A stretch of DNA of 64,000 nucleotides from Bolinopsis microptera (GCF_026151205.1 NC_087075.1:13901628-13965627), one strand, 5' to 3'; shown: positions 23,583-34,900, counted from the stretch's first letter. The notes: a model not told the origin generated them from the letters alone. Numbers and translations: made by a program.

Positions 23583-26500
23583 TGTATCTACGGTACTACC
23601 AACTTCAGCAGTACTGTTGATTTCCCAGATAGGTTGGTGGTTAAATTCTGGGACAGATTTCAGTCATCTCCACCTGGACTTCTCGATCATATATATATAT
23701 CGCGTGTTCATACATCTTCAGTTCCTTAACATCATGGCAAACTTTTTTATCTGCAAATTTTTCGAATCTTCTTAAAGCTAAAGATAACCAGATTCATCTC
23801 TCTGCTACGGCCCCTCCATGGAACTAATACAAGACCAGCAACTGTACCACGTCCACGTGAAGAACTTCATCTCAGACAGGCACGTCCTCACAGACTTGCT
23901 ACAAACCAAGATACTCCAGAAACACAAGATACTCAAGGAGGACAAGATGGAATCATCCTTCCGTCAGTAGTTTAACTACAATGGTATCACGGAGGAGCTG
24001 AGACGATTGATATTGAAACCATTAGCTTTAGAGTGTTTAGTGATTATTTATAAATGCTAAAATGATATTTTCTTGTGATTATTTTACTCAATTTTCACGT
24101 GCGTCATACGTGCAAGACGGAATTCTCGAATTATTAGTAAGACTAGGCCCGTGGTCACATGGAAAAAGCTAATATGATTCTTTGATCGTCAGATTTGTTT
24201 GCAACAACAAAACCGATCATAATGTCGTTCCAACAATAGGGGGGGGGGGGGGGGGGGTCCAAGGGGAACTTTGGGGAGTTTTGGGGAACTTTTTTTTGGG
24301 GAACTTCAGGAAACCTGGGGGACTTTCCCAAAGTTCCCCAAAGAATTATCAATGAAACAAATAATTTTGGGGAATTTTGGGGAACTTTTTTTTGGGGAAC
24401 TTCAGAAAGTTCCCCAAAATTCCCCAAAGTTCCCCAAAGTTCCCCAAAGTTCCCCAAAAAAATTATCATGCCTAAAAAATTATCATGCTGCAAGTATCAA
24501 CAAGTAAGTTAAGATTATACCTTATAATAACATACATGTTAACATTAATGGGTATTAATGTATATTAGAGAAATTTTGAATAATTTTGAATAATTTTGAA
24601 TAATTTTGAATAATTTTGAATAATTTTGAATAATTTTGGGGAATTTTGGGGAACTTTGGGGAGTTTTGGGGAACTTTTTTTTGGGGAACTTCAGAAATCT
24701 TGGGGGACTTTCCCAAAGTTCCCCAAAGTTCCCCTTGGACCCCCCCCCAACAATAATTGCACGTGCGCGGTTTCATTTTAGTAATTATGCAACTTACTAT
24801 TTCTCTTCTAATTTGCACGTGGGTGGTCGTGCGTGCGGAAAGAAATTTTCGAATTATAAGTAAGATGCCCTTACCATTAAAAGCGAACTCGTTCATAGGT
24901 TTGCCGGTAGGGAACTTGTATATTCTGAACCAATCTCTGGTAGCCTCCAGGTATCCTGGCATTACCCTTTCAACGTCCCTGCAAACGGAGGTTATAATCT
25001 ATAAATCGCATTCTCAATATTTATAGATCTATAGATAATATACAACATATAATCAATCATTGCACACATTTTATGGTATCAGTCAGACGTTTTATTCAAA
25101 TAAAACATGAGTCAGACGTTTTATTTAAATAAAATATGAAATAAAATACAAAATGGTACATAACATATATATAGCCCGCTCATATAATGGTTGATAAGAT
25201 GAGGACAAAGTTCTGGTTCTGAACGTGAATATTTACAATTTAAAATATATTAAAATTCCTAAGCTATGAATATATTAATTACATACCCGATATCGTTAAG
25301 CTCTCCAGCTAGAGGGTCGTTTCTATCGATGCAAATCAACTTCCAGTCAGTTTCCCCTTCGTCTATCATTGCTAGCACTCCTGTAATTGTAGATATAATT
25401 ATGTAATTGTAGATATAATTATGTAATTGTACATATAATTATGTAATTGTAGATATAATTATGTACATACAATCTTACAAGTTAAGCAGTAGATACAGGT
25501 GTTATCTACTGCCTATCATACATGGTTTGATTATTAGCGACTTTAAAATATAACTTTTGCCCGGTATTATTATTCGCTTTAAAACCCAGAAATGCGGCAG
25601 AGGTTTTTACAATAACCCAAATTACTATTTGTCGCTATTTTCACTTACCAAGTATTTTAACTTGTTTTACTTCTCCTCTCTTGGCTACACCGGCTCCAAT
25701 CTGAGATATAGTTAGTTGGAATGGAATATGGATCTGTAATGACTTTGCAGGTATTTGCCAGGTATTTACCAGGTATTTGTCAGGTATTTGCAAGGTATTT
25801 GTCAGGTATTTTCCAGGTATTTTTAGGTATTTGTCAGGTATTTGTCAGGTATTTGTCAGGTATTTGCCAGATATTTGCCAGGTATTTTTCAGGTATTTGT
25901 CAGGTATTTGCCAGCTATTCGCCAGATATTTTTCAGGTATTTGCCAGGTATTTGTCAGGTATTTGCCAGGTATTTTCCAGGTATTTTCCAGGTATTCGCC
26001 AGGTATTTGCCAGGTATTATTCAATCTATCTCACTATCAACTTAATAACACCAGAATGTGTGTGTGTCTGTGTGTCTGTGTGTAATTTCCGAACGGTTAT
26101 ACAAAAAAAAGGTAATAGTTACGGGACTGGTTTTTTCGGTATAGTGCTGACAAAACTCTGACGAAGCCCATAAGCAAATTTTATAAAAATCGGCCGGTGG
26201 TAAGTGGTTTAATTGATGATTTTGTTCCAGAAATGTGACATAAATGGATGGGAGAGAGAACGAGGAGGATAACATGTACCGTAATTAGTTTAGCCCCACG
26301 TAATACTATAAGCTTAGAGCTCACTCTTGCGGCCGCTTTGTTTCAACTGTAGGGAGATTTCATACTTTCATAAGACAGCGTTATGCGTGATATCAAATAT
26401 ATAATGCGGTTGTATACTTTTACATTGCAACTGTGACAGTTAAGTCCCGGCCGAAGGCACGGGTTACACTAGTATTATTATAATATGTGATACAAATGTG

Positions 26501-28521
26501 AAGCTCAAGCGTATGAACCATCAATACTTATCAATATTTTCTCAATATCAAATTCGAAAACGTTTAATCTAATCACGTGATATCATAATATTCAACTTAC
26601 CTCCACAGCATCCAAAGGATCGTCGTCACCCTTAGCTTTAGTGTTAGCATCAACGTGGGCGGGGTCCTCCCAGGTCTGAGATAATAAATTCGTTAATGAC
26701 ATACTATACTTATCAGTAAATAATAACCAGATTTTCTGCAGATTCAGAATTCTCAAAACTACTACGTGTTCAGATTCCTGTTCAGATACCTTGCGACAAC
26801 ATGGTATCAATAAAACTGACATATAATTTGAAATTCCACTATATTATATATAATATTATGAACAGCTATCCTAGATTGTGAGTCACGGTTTTAACAAATC
26901 ACAATTTATAACTCTTTAAAACCGTGACCATGTCACGTGTCTAAACCGTGACCATGTCACATGTCTAAACCGTGACCATATCACGTGTCTAAACCGTGAC
27001 CATGTCACGTGTCTAAAGCGTGACCATGTCACGTGTCTAAAGCGTGACCATGTCACGTGTCTAAACCGTGACCATGTCACGTGTCTAAACCGTGACCATG
27101 TCACGTGTCTAAACCGTGACCATGTCACTAGTTAAAAAGGTGACCATGTCACGTGTCTAAACCGTGACCATGTCACGTGTCTAAACCGTGACCATGTCAC
27201 GTGTCTAAACCGTGACCATGTCACGTGTCTAAACCGTGACCATGTCACGTGTCTAAACCGTGACCATGTCACGTGTCTAAACCGTGACCATGTCATGTGT
27301 CTAAACCGTGACCATGTCACGTGTTAAAAAGGTGACCATGTCACGTGACCGACCTGAGGGATAGCTCCGTAGTTCCAGATGTACCCGTGGTAAGGAAACA
27401 CGTTGTTAACAAACCGCAGCTTACCTGATAGATTGTAAAAATGTATTCACAGTGAAACAATTCAGAGCTTTTAATGAAATGTGTCCGTTTGAATATGTGA
27501 TTATCCCGGGAAATTTTATTTTCTATTTATTATTAATTTTAATAATTGATAGTTAAAAATATTTTTTATTTATCTAAATTACCTTTCTTGATATCCTGTT
27601 TGATGGGGTTGAGTGGTTCGTCTTTACTAATCTCCATTTTAGCGTTAGTCCAGCGAGGAATCTCTACCACCATGTTGCAATCTGAAGTAATTAATAAATT
27701 TTAATAATTAACAAGTTAATGATAATAATAATAATAAATTGAAATTTAATAACACCGCTTTTACGATACAACTTATACTCAGCAGTGTTTAAACTACTTC
27801 TCCCAGAAAATAACTTGAATACTAGATAAGCAGTCTGGAGTAATTAATAAATAAATAATTAATCGATTAATTAATAAATAAGTTCTTGTTACATGGATGG
27901 TAAATAAACAAATAAAAGATAAAGTAAAATTCGATACAGCTTTTATAAATAGATACTTAATTCAATAAAAGTAATAAATGTTAGAAGTTATTTATTTATT
28001 TATCAATATCTAATCATTAATTTCATTAATGTCTCTAACTAACACTGCTGGGAATCGTCAGAGTTTAAGGGGGAGATAGCAGCTCCATTCTTAGTCGATT
28101 AATTAGTGATTAACTAATTAGTAATTAATTAATTATAATTAACTTACACTGCTGAGAATCGTCAGCGTAAAGGGGTATATCGTGGAAGGGGGAGATAGCA
28201 GCTCCATTCTTAGTCGATTAATTAGTGATTAACTAATTAGTAATTATTTAATTATAATTAACTTACACTGCTGAGAATCGTCAGCGTAAAGGGGTATATC
28301 GTGGAAGGGGGAGATAGCAGCTCCATTCTTAGTCGATTAATTAGTGATTAACTAATTAGTAATTATTTAATTATAATTAACTTACACTGCTGAGAATCGT
28401 CAGCGTAAAGGGGTATATCGTGGAAGGGGGAGATAGCAGCTCCATCCTTATTAGTGTAGAATATCCTGTAGTCTAGTGTGTTGGGAGTACCACGTTCTAC
28501 TGCACTGTACATCCTGAGCCC
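18105..28521 (-). CDS. PPA1-like: Inorganic pyrophosphatase (family I), copy A, nine exons
   Basis: Minus-strand exons, 5' to 3': 28386-28521 (ATG at 28510-28512), 27583-27681, 27354-27424, 26601-26675, 25649-25700, 25287-25380, 24875-24978, 18403-18544 and 18105-18231. All junctions are GT-AG and all phases agree, giving 296 codons plus stop, close to the roughly 290 residues of animal soluble PPases. The enzyme hydrolyses pyrophosphate to phosphate using Mg2+. Family landmarks are intact: [38 protein letters not shown], the signature [15 protein letters not shown] and RIYKFP. The first listed exon opens in phase 0 with GLR before the Met, exactly where copy B has an intron after its signal peptide, so an upstream exon is likely (candidate 30995-31057). 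Copy A has introns after IPQ and after ILG that copy B lacks. Intron 7 is 6.3 kb and holds transposons and a receptor pseudogene. Confidence 0.9.
18965..20991. mobile_element. Non-autonomous TTAA DNA transposon (2.0 kb)
   Basis: The left end AGGACCAGTTAACTGAA and its complement on the right are perfect inverted ends, and TTAA flanks both sides (18961-18964 and 20992-20995). Inverted similarity continues inward: TGACGTCATAAAGTCCCTC near 19,115 matches the complement near 20,835. TTAA duplications are typical of piggyBac and Kolobok elements. There is no transposase frame. The interior has three degenerate direct repeats of about 165-170 bp (about 20,380-20,790), each with a version of CTTACTTTTCG. 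It sits in intron 7 of pyrophosphatase A. Confidence 0.85.
22008..23199 (+). mobile_element. ORF1-only LINE (half-LINE) insertion
   Basis: The segment between receptor TM3 and TM4 contains a complete LINE-type ORF1, then about 210 bases of non-coding 3' sequence, then a short A-run (about 23,191-23,198) exactly where receptor homology resumes. No reverse transcriptase follows. The left edge is approximate and a clean target duplication could not be fixed; GGATC occurs at both edges. Confidence 0.6.
22078..22977 (+). CDS. LINE ORF1-like RNA-binding protein
   Basis: The 299-residue intact frame starts at the ATG at 22078. It has a coiled-coil region (about residues 95-150, [13 protein letters not shown] and onward), then an RRM-like fold announced by [16 protein letters not shown] and closed by [15 protein letters not shown], then a basic C-terminal part ([15 protein letters not shown]). 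This plan is that of ORF1 proteins of invertebrate LINEs, which coat the element RNA. The frame has no stops or shifts although the host receptor gene is decayed, so the insertion is fairly young or the protein is under selection. A decayed relative is on the minus strand at 46.8-47.2 kb. Confidence 0.75.
   Translation: MVNKYLENLDNEIALNYSTLKFRSMYAEQILGAQIMLLNDMRQAAGVQKSNVLRKETLNKPQITKATLCDWMETFIDILDSYCSPLLFSATKLQDEIDQLKDEKIADQNTVIKLQGQLLEKKSEDLTSVQTTVKSELKAWSSVVKNSCSKALAPKKMKAALKRASEEEDRSQNLVIYGLPEKSEEILEKRVLEVLENIDEKPRIVSCCRMGRTVSDGGPAVKPIKFTLSGSDHVRQVLSKARKLREVEGYDSVYISPDRSAEQRAAFRKLVLEVKQKRELEPQRVHVIRNNKIVSSEKD
23200..24230. other. Receptor remnant, microsatellite and non-coding intron sequence
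   Basis: After TM5 of the receptor pseudogene there is a GA-rich microsatellite. A 51-codon frame (ATG near 23818, [14 protein letters not shown]) has no recognisable domain. All of this lies inside intron 7 of pyrophosphatase A. Confidence 0.4.
24239..24747. mobile_element. Foldback MITE with G-tract ends and 8-bp target duplication
   Basis: The ends are inverted: a run of 19 G then TCCAAGGGGAACTTTGGGGA on the left, and the complement ending in about eight C on the right. CAACAATA is repeated directly at 24231-24238 and 24748-24755, an 8-bp target duplication as made by hAT elements. The interior is built of GGGGAACTT/AAGTTCCCC blocks in both orientations plus about seven copies of TAATTTTGAA (about 24,570-24,640). 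There is no real coding frame. It lies 120 bases from exon 7 of pyrophosphatase A. Confidence 0.85.
25384..25463. repeat. 20-bp minisatellite, four copies
   Basis: The unit TAATTGTAGATATAATTATG is repeated four times starting three bases inside the intron upstream of the exon at 25287-25380 (minus strand), so the repeat forms the 3' splice region. This intron is absent from pyrophosphatase copy B. Confidence 0.9.
25745..26025. repeat. 11-bp minisatellite (CAGGTATTTGC type), about 25 copies
   Basis: Variants of CAGGTATTTGC/T are repeated head to tail in the intron between the pyrophosphatase A exons at 25649-25700 and 26601-26675. The long open frames across it on the plus strand arise from the repeat and are not genes. 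Confidence 0.92.
26923..27350. repeat. 24-bp minisatellite with E-box, about 17 copies
   Basis: The unit is AAACCGTGACCATGTCACGTGTCT with a few variants (written in two parts: AAACCGTGACCATG and TCACGTGTCT). Most units carry the palindrome CACGTG and the near-palindrome GTGACCATGTCAC. It ends at the 5' splice site of the pyrophosphatase A exon at 27354-27424. Octapeptide frames on the minus strand (TWSRFRHV) are repeat artefacts. Confidence 0.93.
28037..28380 (-). repeat. Tandem copies of part of a pyrophosphatase A exon and its donor
   Basis: A 119-bp unit is present twice (28143-28261 and 28262-28380), with a third shortened copy at about 28037-28142. Each holds the last 60 or so bases of the exon at 28386-28521 (encoding [19 protein letters not shown]) with its GTAAG donor and the first part of the intron. 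The copies are nearly identical except for the oldest, which has an internal deletion. Confidence 0.9.
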
Positions 28522-30994
28522 CTACAAAACGATAGTAATTAGTTAATTGGAAAGTGGGTGCTTAATTAATTAGTTAATAGATTAGTAATAACATCGTCAA
28601 TTGATTAATGAGATTAATGAGATATAGTTATTCAATCGATTGAGATAATTATAATTATGTGAAATCTACCAGGGGGCTCAGAATTCAAAGAAAATTTTAA
28701 TAAATCAGTCAGAATATTATATTCGTTAATTCAAAACTGAGCTGTGTATGAATAAAAAATGTTTAATCAGTTCCTAAATTTTGAAAAATTATTTTGAAAA
28801 AAGTGGCAGAATGGCAAATTTTAATATCGCCTCAATCTAACATTCAACATTCAAGTTGAACTAAGTTTTTAAATCACATACAAGATCGAGTAGGTACGAC
28901 TTTAAATATAAAACATTATTGCATCACAACCTATTATTATATTATAACAATTCCGTATTAGAACATTAATTAATCTTGTGTAACATTCTAAGATTGAGAT
29001 GGTATCCGATAGAGCACCAACGAAGGAAGACATTATAAGATAAAATCAGAATAAGCCAATAAGCAGAGACACTACGATTGATTGGGGATTGGTTGATTAA
29101 TCGGGTTCAAATGTTTAGAATCAGGTTTAAAAACAAGCATGGTCTCCGTTGATACAGGACGACGAAATGAAAACAAGTAATATCTAATATCATTTATTGA
29201 ACGATTGCAGGCAGGCAGGCAACTTAATGATCTTAGAATTTGGCCACTCTTAAAAATTCTGCGATACGGCCAGTAATACAGACAAAAAATGAAAATACTT
29301 ATCATAACAATTAATATTATCATAAGAAATTCTCAAATCAGTACCCTGTCTCAAACCATAACAAACAAGCATAACAATTATATTATTATCTAACGTTACG
29401 ACAAATAATTACCTTAAAAACGGACAAGAGAGGAGGGTATCTGAATGTGGAGGCAATTTGTCTACTACAACATCCTAACATCCTACTGCAATGGTTTACA
29501 GGTAAAACACACAGTTTAAGCAGTATTATATCGTAATTCGTATAATGTACTATTATATAATATATAATATTATATAGATGCCATTGTGGAGTAAGTGGTC
29601 TCCTGCATCTTTTCTGTCTCGAGATGGTGAAAAAACATAGGCATGCAACCTGCAATGTGAAGGTGATTGCAGCCCTTACGGAAGACTATAAGGTCTTCAT
29701 TTTCCATAGCAGTTATATTATTATATTGTAAGGTAGAAGATAACATTGAATTATGCAAATTACAATATGACATATGTTACAAAATAACATTATCTCTTCT
29801 CTTTTTCTCTTACATAACATTATTAGAATGATCAAGATGAAGCAGAGATGTTTTTCATCTAGTCAAGATTTTCGTTAACTTCATGACCTGGTGAGGATAC
29901 AGAGATGGGTAGTATTGATTGTATACATACATCATACTAGTACATTAATACATTAACTTATTATAATGTATAACCATGTACAAAATGTTTTGTGTATTAA
30001 TGCTTTTCATACAAAGTTACAACGAATTCTTCATGTAGTGCATCCTGGGTTTGGACAGGATATGCCCGCTTAAAATACTTCCATCACGTTACATTACATA
30101 ATTCTCAATAAATGTAATAGATTTGTAGTGTTGTAATTAGTTTAAAACCTGACTGAAATTAGATTATATTTTACAAACAGCACCAGGTCAGATAACGGCC
30201 CATGTAGTACTTTAAGGAGGAGCCCTCACACAACACCCATTTGAAAACATTCCATCTTGACCGGTGTTATTTCATACAGCGGTGGGTAGAAGTAAAAAAC
30301 CTTAAATTGGTAACCTTGTTACCTGCACAAGAAAAATTCTAACTGCATATCCACATTTTTTGTGTTCAACAAACTGATATGAATCCTATCTGGACAAAAT
30401 GTTGTGTTGTCTGCACACTAAACTTTGGGTTGTGAGAGTACAACAGCTGTTGTGGCATGCGACTATAAAACACTACTATTATTAACGATAATTACTTTAG
30501 CAACTACGCACAAAACATCACACAAAACATCGCACAAAAGATCGCACAAAAGATCTAAATTATAATGCAAAAGTAAGCAACACCAGCGCAACAAGTAACT
30601 TAAAGAAAATTACCAGGCCTGGTATAAGTTCATCACCAAAACATGTGTACGAACACATTATACCTTTTATGGAAAAGCTAGCGACTTCTTGTTCACAGTT
30701 ATTGGTTTATTCCAGAACTTTATACCTGCCCAAGTTCGTAATATACATTATATATTACAGTGAAGCCCCGATTTAGGAGTTGCGGTGAAAGGAAAAAACC
30801 GTGCAGCCCGACTCAATTATTTAATTTAATTAATAAATAATAAACCGGTAAACCTAGGTTAGATGACGAGTGTATCAAATTACAAGGTGCTCCATTTTAT
30901 ACATTGCACAATAAGAGATGTTAAAACAATTCGTGTCAATATTATTATTGCAAGGAAGAGGAACAGAACAGACTATCACGGTACCAACACTGAC
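28522..30994. other. Probable first intron of pyrophosphatase A
   Basis: AT-rich, with many short repeats and no supported gene. Short minus-strand frames (for example at 29072-29323, with a hydrophobic start) have no splice donor in the phase needed to join the exon at 28521. Confidence 0.4.
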
Positions 30995-31057
30995 ACGTAA
31001 AGGCCCACAACCCAAGAAAGACAAACAACAAAACAGAAAGTTAAGATATCTGATCAT
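30995..31057 (-). CDS. Candidate signal-peptide exon of pyrophosphatase A
   Basis: A minus-strand ATG at 31057 opens 21 codons starting MIRYLNFLFCCLSFLGCG, a plausible signal peptide, followed by a GTCAGT donor in phase 0, the phase needed to join GLR at 28521. It lies about 880 bases after the end of copy B, where a first exon of copy A is expected. The donor is not a strong one, and the join is a guess by analogy with copy B. Confidence 0.25.
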
Positions 31058-31936
31058 GTAATGGAGTTAATCTAATTCTGATATACAGTGCGTGTGGTCC
31101 GAGTGTAAGCTTGGTGTGGGAAGTTACACGTCACCCTCCCACCTACTTACAGTAGGGTATTGTTATGTGAACAACGTTTCATGGTTACACTGCTATGGTG
31201 TATCGGGCTTATTCAATATAGCGAATCCAATGTTCGGCCTCGAGATGTAATGAAAATATCGCCAAACTTTTAAGGAGTTTCGTCAAATGTTGTCCGGCAG
31301 GTAAATTGATAAAATGAACACTGGAAATGTTTCTTTTCCCTCCCATGACAATGACCACATAAACTGTGTTCTCGTAGACTGTACCCGTCAATTAACTACT
31401 GTGAAGGATTTGAAAACTGATTCTTCTTGTTGAATCTCGCTTTTGCCAATAGGAATCTGATCTGAATCCTCTGGTTCATGAACTTCAACAAAATTCAAAT
31501 TATTCAGTTTTTACTTTAATTCGACCTAACTAACAGTTCATCACTTTTCTGAGGTTTTTAAAAAATATCACAACCAGAATAAAAAGTGGAAGCTGGAGTC
31601 AACACAGTTTTTAAATTAGAAAAATAAATCAATTAAATTTACAATAAATGAGATTAACAATGAATAGATTGTAAAATTGTTTTACTAGATAATTTAACGA
31701 TTAAAATTTAGACAATTAAATAAATTAAAATTAAATTTGAGTGAATCAAATCTTATCTGAAACGCTATAAATCTTCAAATTCAAGTATTTTTTAAATTAT
31801 TTCAATAAAACGCAGCAGAAGAGATCAGTACAAAACTTCTATACAACATGATAAAGTTCATCAAACATAGTATAGAAGTTCTGTTCTAATATTTTCTAAA
31901 TACCACAGCCTGCAATCTCTTTCTACTTCTAACATA

Positions 31937-34900
31937 TCAATTATTCCCAAGACTACAAAGTGGCAGAACTGGCAGCGCCTCCCCCACTTCATCGCTCACT
32001 GCATCGCAGACCGGTTCACTAACAGTTCTCTTCACAAAGGACACGTGCTGCACAGATTCGGGAGGAGGGACACGTGCGTCCGGGTTATAACGAGGGTTTG
32101 ATTTCAGGATCTCGCGAGCTTCTTTCTTGCTGAGATTATTTATTTGTGTGAAAGTTACATTGAGGTTTATTAATAACAGCAGACGTGTTTATAAAGTTTG
32201 TAAACTTTGAGGAGCGTATGATTTAAAATAATATTATCGTGCCACTAACCACACCATTTCCCATTTAATGAATTACTCTAACCTGATATGCCAAGGCGAA
32301 TTATTAATACTGGTATTTTCTGTCATTATTTTCCCTTTTGTTGTCCTGGATACCAGCTCTTTCCACTTCTTGTGTGTTTTCTTTAGTAATTTCTCTGTGA
32401 ACTCTCTTCCTTGCCACTCTCCTGCATCACGATTTTAGTTAATTAGCAACCAATTTTCATTAATCAGTTACCTTGAAATGCAATGGATCATCATATATCA
32501 TTATAATATGTATATTGTATAAATATAAAATCTACTAAAACAATATCAAAATATCGATTTCTCTCATTAAGAAGTGGTGCACGTTTATAACCGTTTTAAG
32601 AGTGTTCAGATTTTTAAAGGAATTTTGGGTTTTACTAACTTTTTACAATTTCTAGGGCTTATGTCACTGAAGATGACGCCTTGCAACATGTTTGACGATA
32701 GCCTGTAGATTGATAGTTTGATCTCAGTATTTACAACAATTCATCTAGTTTGATTGATTCAAAGGGAAACAAATTCCTCTGCACCATGGTGATATTGTTA
32801 AAAACAATATGTTCACACAAGATTTATACAGATAAATGCTGACACCTGACACTAATTCAAACCGTATAAAATGGCATGATAAATCACTTCAATCGGTACA
32901 GTATCTTGAAATATCCTCACCTTCAAACCCAAAAACATTGTATTTTCCTCCACGAGGGACTTTGTAATTTCTGAAGAAGTCTCTAGAAGCTGCAAGAAGC
33001 CCTGGCATCTCGTTTTCAACATCTCTGTTAAGTGTTAATTAATTAATTAAAGCAAATATATTTGTTTATTACAGCTAATTGATTGATTTAAAGATAAATG
33101 GAGGTTAACTGGTTTAGGAGCATAATAACAGCTCAGCTGACTAAATAATGACCTTGGTTTTAAAAAGTGTTTACTACTATAAATTGTACTAGCAAGCAAT
33201 GAACATTTTATTATTCATTAATAGTTGACTTACTGGATATCATTGAGAGAGTCAGCCATAGGATCGGTAATATCAATACTCATGATCTTCCAATCAGTTT
33301 CTCCCCCATCAATCAAGGCAATAACTCCCAGTATCTTCACTTGTTTTATCTCACCAACATACCCAACATTACGACCAATCTGTTACATAACATTAAATCA
33401 TTATTTACTTCCTGACCCCTCAAAACTAAAATAAATTGGGCAGCATACCCTTAAAGGTAAAGTAACACGAAGAAGGAGATAGTGACTGTTTTTACTTATA
33501 ATATCATTCCACAAAAGTTCTATTTATAAAGGATAGTTAAAATCAGCGCCCAAGTCTAATCTTTGACAAATAACTAAATGTCAAAACTGAAGTTTCTTTA
33601 TGACACAGTTTTCACAGATCACATTTGTGCTGTACCCACCTCGACAACATCAACAGGATCGTTATCACCTCCAACCCCAGTGTTTGGGTCAACATACTCC
33701 GGATCTTCCCATGTCTGTGGAATAGCTCCATAGTTCCACATGTAACCATGATAAGGGAACAAATTGCTGACATATCTCAGTGTGTTTACTCCATCTGTAG
33801 TTTGGAGTAGTGTTCAGTGATACAGTTGATAACTATCATAAATTGAACTTATGTTATCTTAATATATATCTTAGATTTTAAACTTATACTAGTATAAGTT
33901 TAAAATCTAAGATATATAGTAAGATAACATAAGTTCAATTTATGAGGTTTCGAACCGGTAGTAGCCCTTTTTAGTGACAACTGACAGCATTATGTAGTGA
34001 CAAACCAACTGCAATATTACAAATTCATGACATTTTCAACAAAAGTTTGACTTCTTACTTATTACTCATGCAATGAATCAGAAGCTTTACCATATATTTT
34101 GGTATCTTGAATGATGGGGTTCAATGTTTCCTCCTTGGTAATTTCGTTCTTTGCATTACTCCATCTTGGCATCTCTACCACCATGTTGTATACTGAAATG
34201 TTAAGAAAACTCATCAGTCAATAATTAAAATATATATCAGTACACGCTACAAATGTGGTAAATTACAGGACCAGTACTGTTCATCAAGATCATTACAATT
34301 TAATTTAAATCATTAGAATTAGTAGTCGTAGAATCAAACCATAGTATAGAAGTACTAATAGTAAAAGTCAAATCTCAATTTCTTACCTCCATCCACAACT
34401 TTAAAGGGAATGTCATGAAAGGGAGAGATAGGCACACCATCTAGTAAGGGGAAAAGTGGCATTCCGTTGGATTTGAATGTTCACAAGGATTTCTCAACGG
34501 AATATGGTAGTTAGGACCCCTACGAACATAATTAGACTTGTTGCCAATTTTGTATCTCAACGGAAACACCACTTTTACCACTTTTTACCACCTTTGTACC
34601 ACTTTTCTGGTTTGCCAAATATCTTTAGTTGTGAACGTCGTAGAAGGCTGAAAATTAACCTAGAATGTTTATCTTATCAAGGAGTAAAACTTTTGTATCA
34701 AAAAATTTTTACATTGGACAATCAGCTAATTGGATAATTACCAATTAGTTAATCACCAAAAAAAGTGAAAATTGTTTATTGGCTCAAAATGATTGAAATC
34801 GTTTGAAACACGGAGAAATGTAGTTTTTAGAAAAACTTCAAAAATTTTTCACTCAAAATTTTTTTTCGAGACTTCAAAAAAAAGTTTGAAAATTTGAAAA

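Larger units (their letters stand above)
21504..23729 (+). pseudogene. Rhodopsin-class GPCR pseudogene, broken by LINE insertion
   Basis: An ATG at 21504 opens an N-terminal segment with two glycosylation sequons (NIT, NTT) that is closed by an in-frame TAG at 21588-21590. The same frame goes on at 21594 with TM1 ([10 protein letters not shown], Asp where the family has Asn), TM2 (MAISDLLQ, conserved Asp) and TM3 ([12 protein letters not shown], conserved Cys). It then reads TTLKLGIL and is lost after about 21,970. Receptor sequence resumes at 23,200 with TM4 ([12 protein letters not shown]) and TM5 ([17 protein letters not shown]), then runs into a GAGA microsatellite (about 23,538-23,581). 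No TM6-TM7 is found. Between the parts lies an ORF1 retroposon. The gene is nested, in opposite orientation, in intron 7 of pyrophosphatase A. Three independent lesions make it a pseudogene. Confidence 0.75.

Noticed and set aside
24155-24962. Proline- and glycine-rich frames on both strands
   Set aside because: They arise from the GGGGAACTT blocks of the MITE, and one overlaps the true pyrophosphatase exon at 24875-24978.
25721-26161. 146-codon plus-strand frame (and overlapping frames) of [11 protein letters not shown] type
   Set aside because: Made by an 11-bp minisatellite in an intron; all three frames are open for the same reason.
26916-27320. Two long minus-strand frames of repeated octapeptides
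   Set aside because: They are the translation of a 24-bp minisatellite inside a pyrophosphatase intron; the unit length is a multiple of three, so the frame stays open by chance.
29072-29323. Signal-peptide exon for pyrophosphatase A (hydrophobic MIILIVMISIF start)
   Set aside because: No GT donor in phase 0 follows the hydrophobic stretch, so it cannot join the exon at 28521 in frame.
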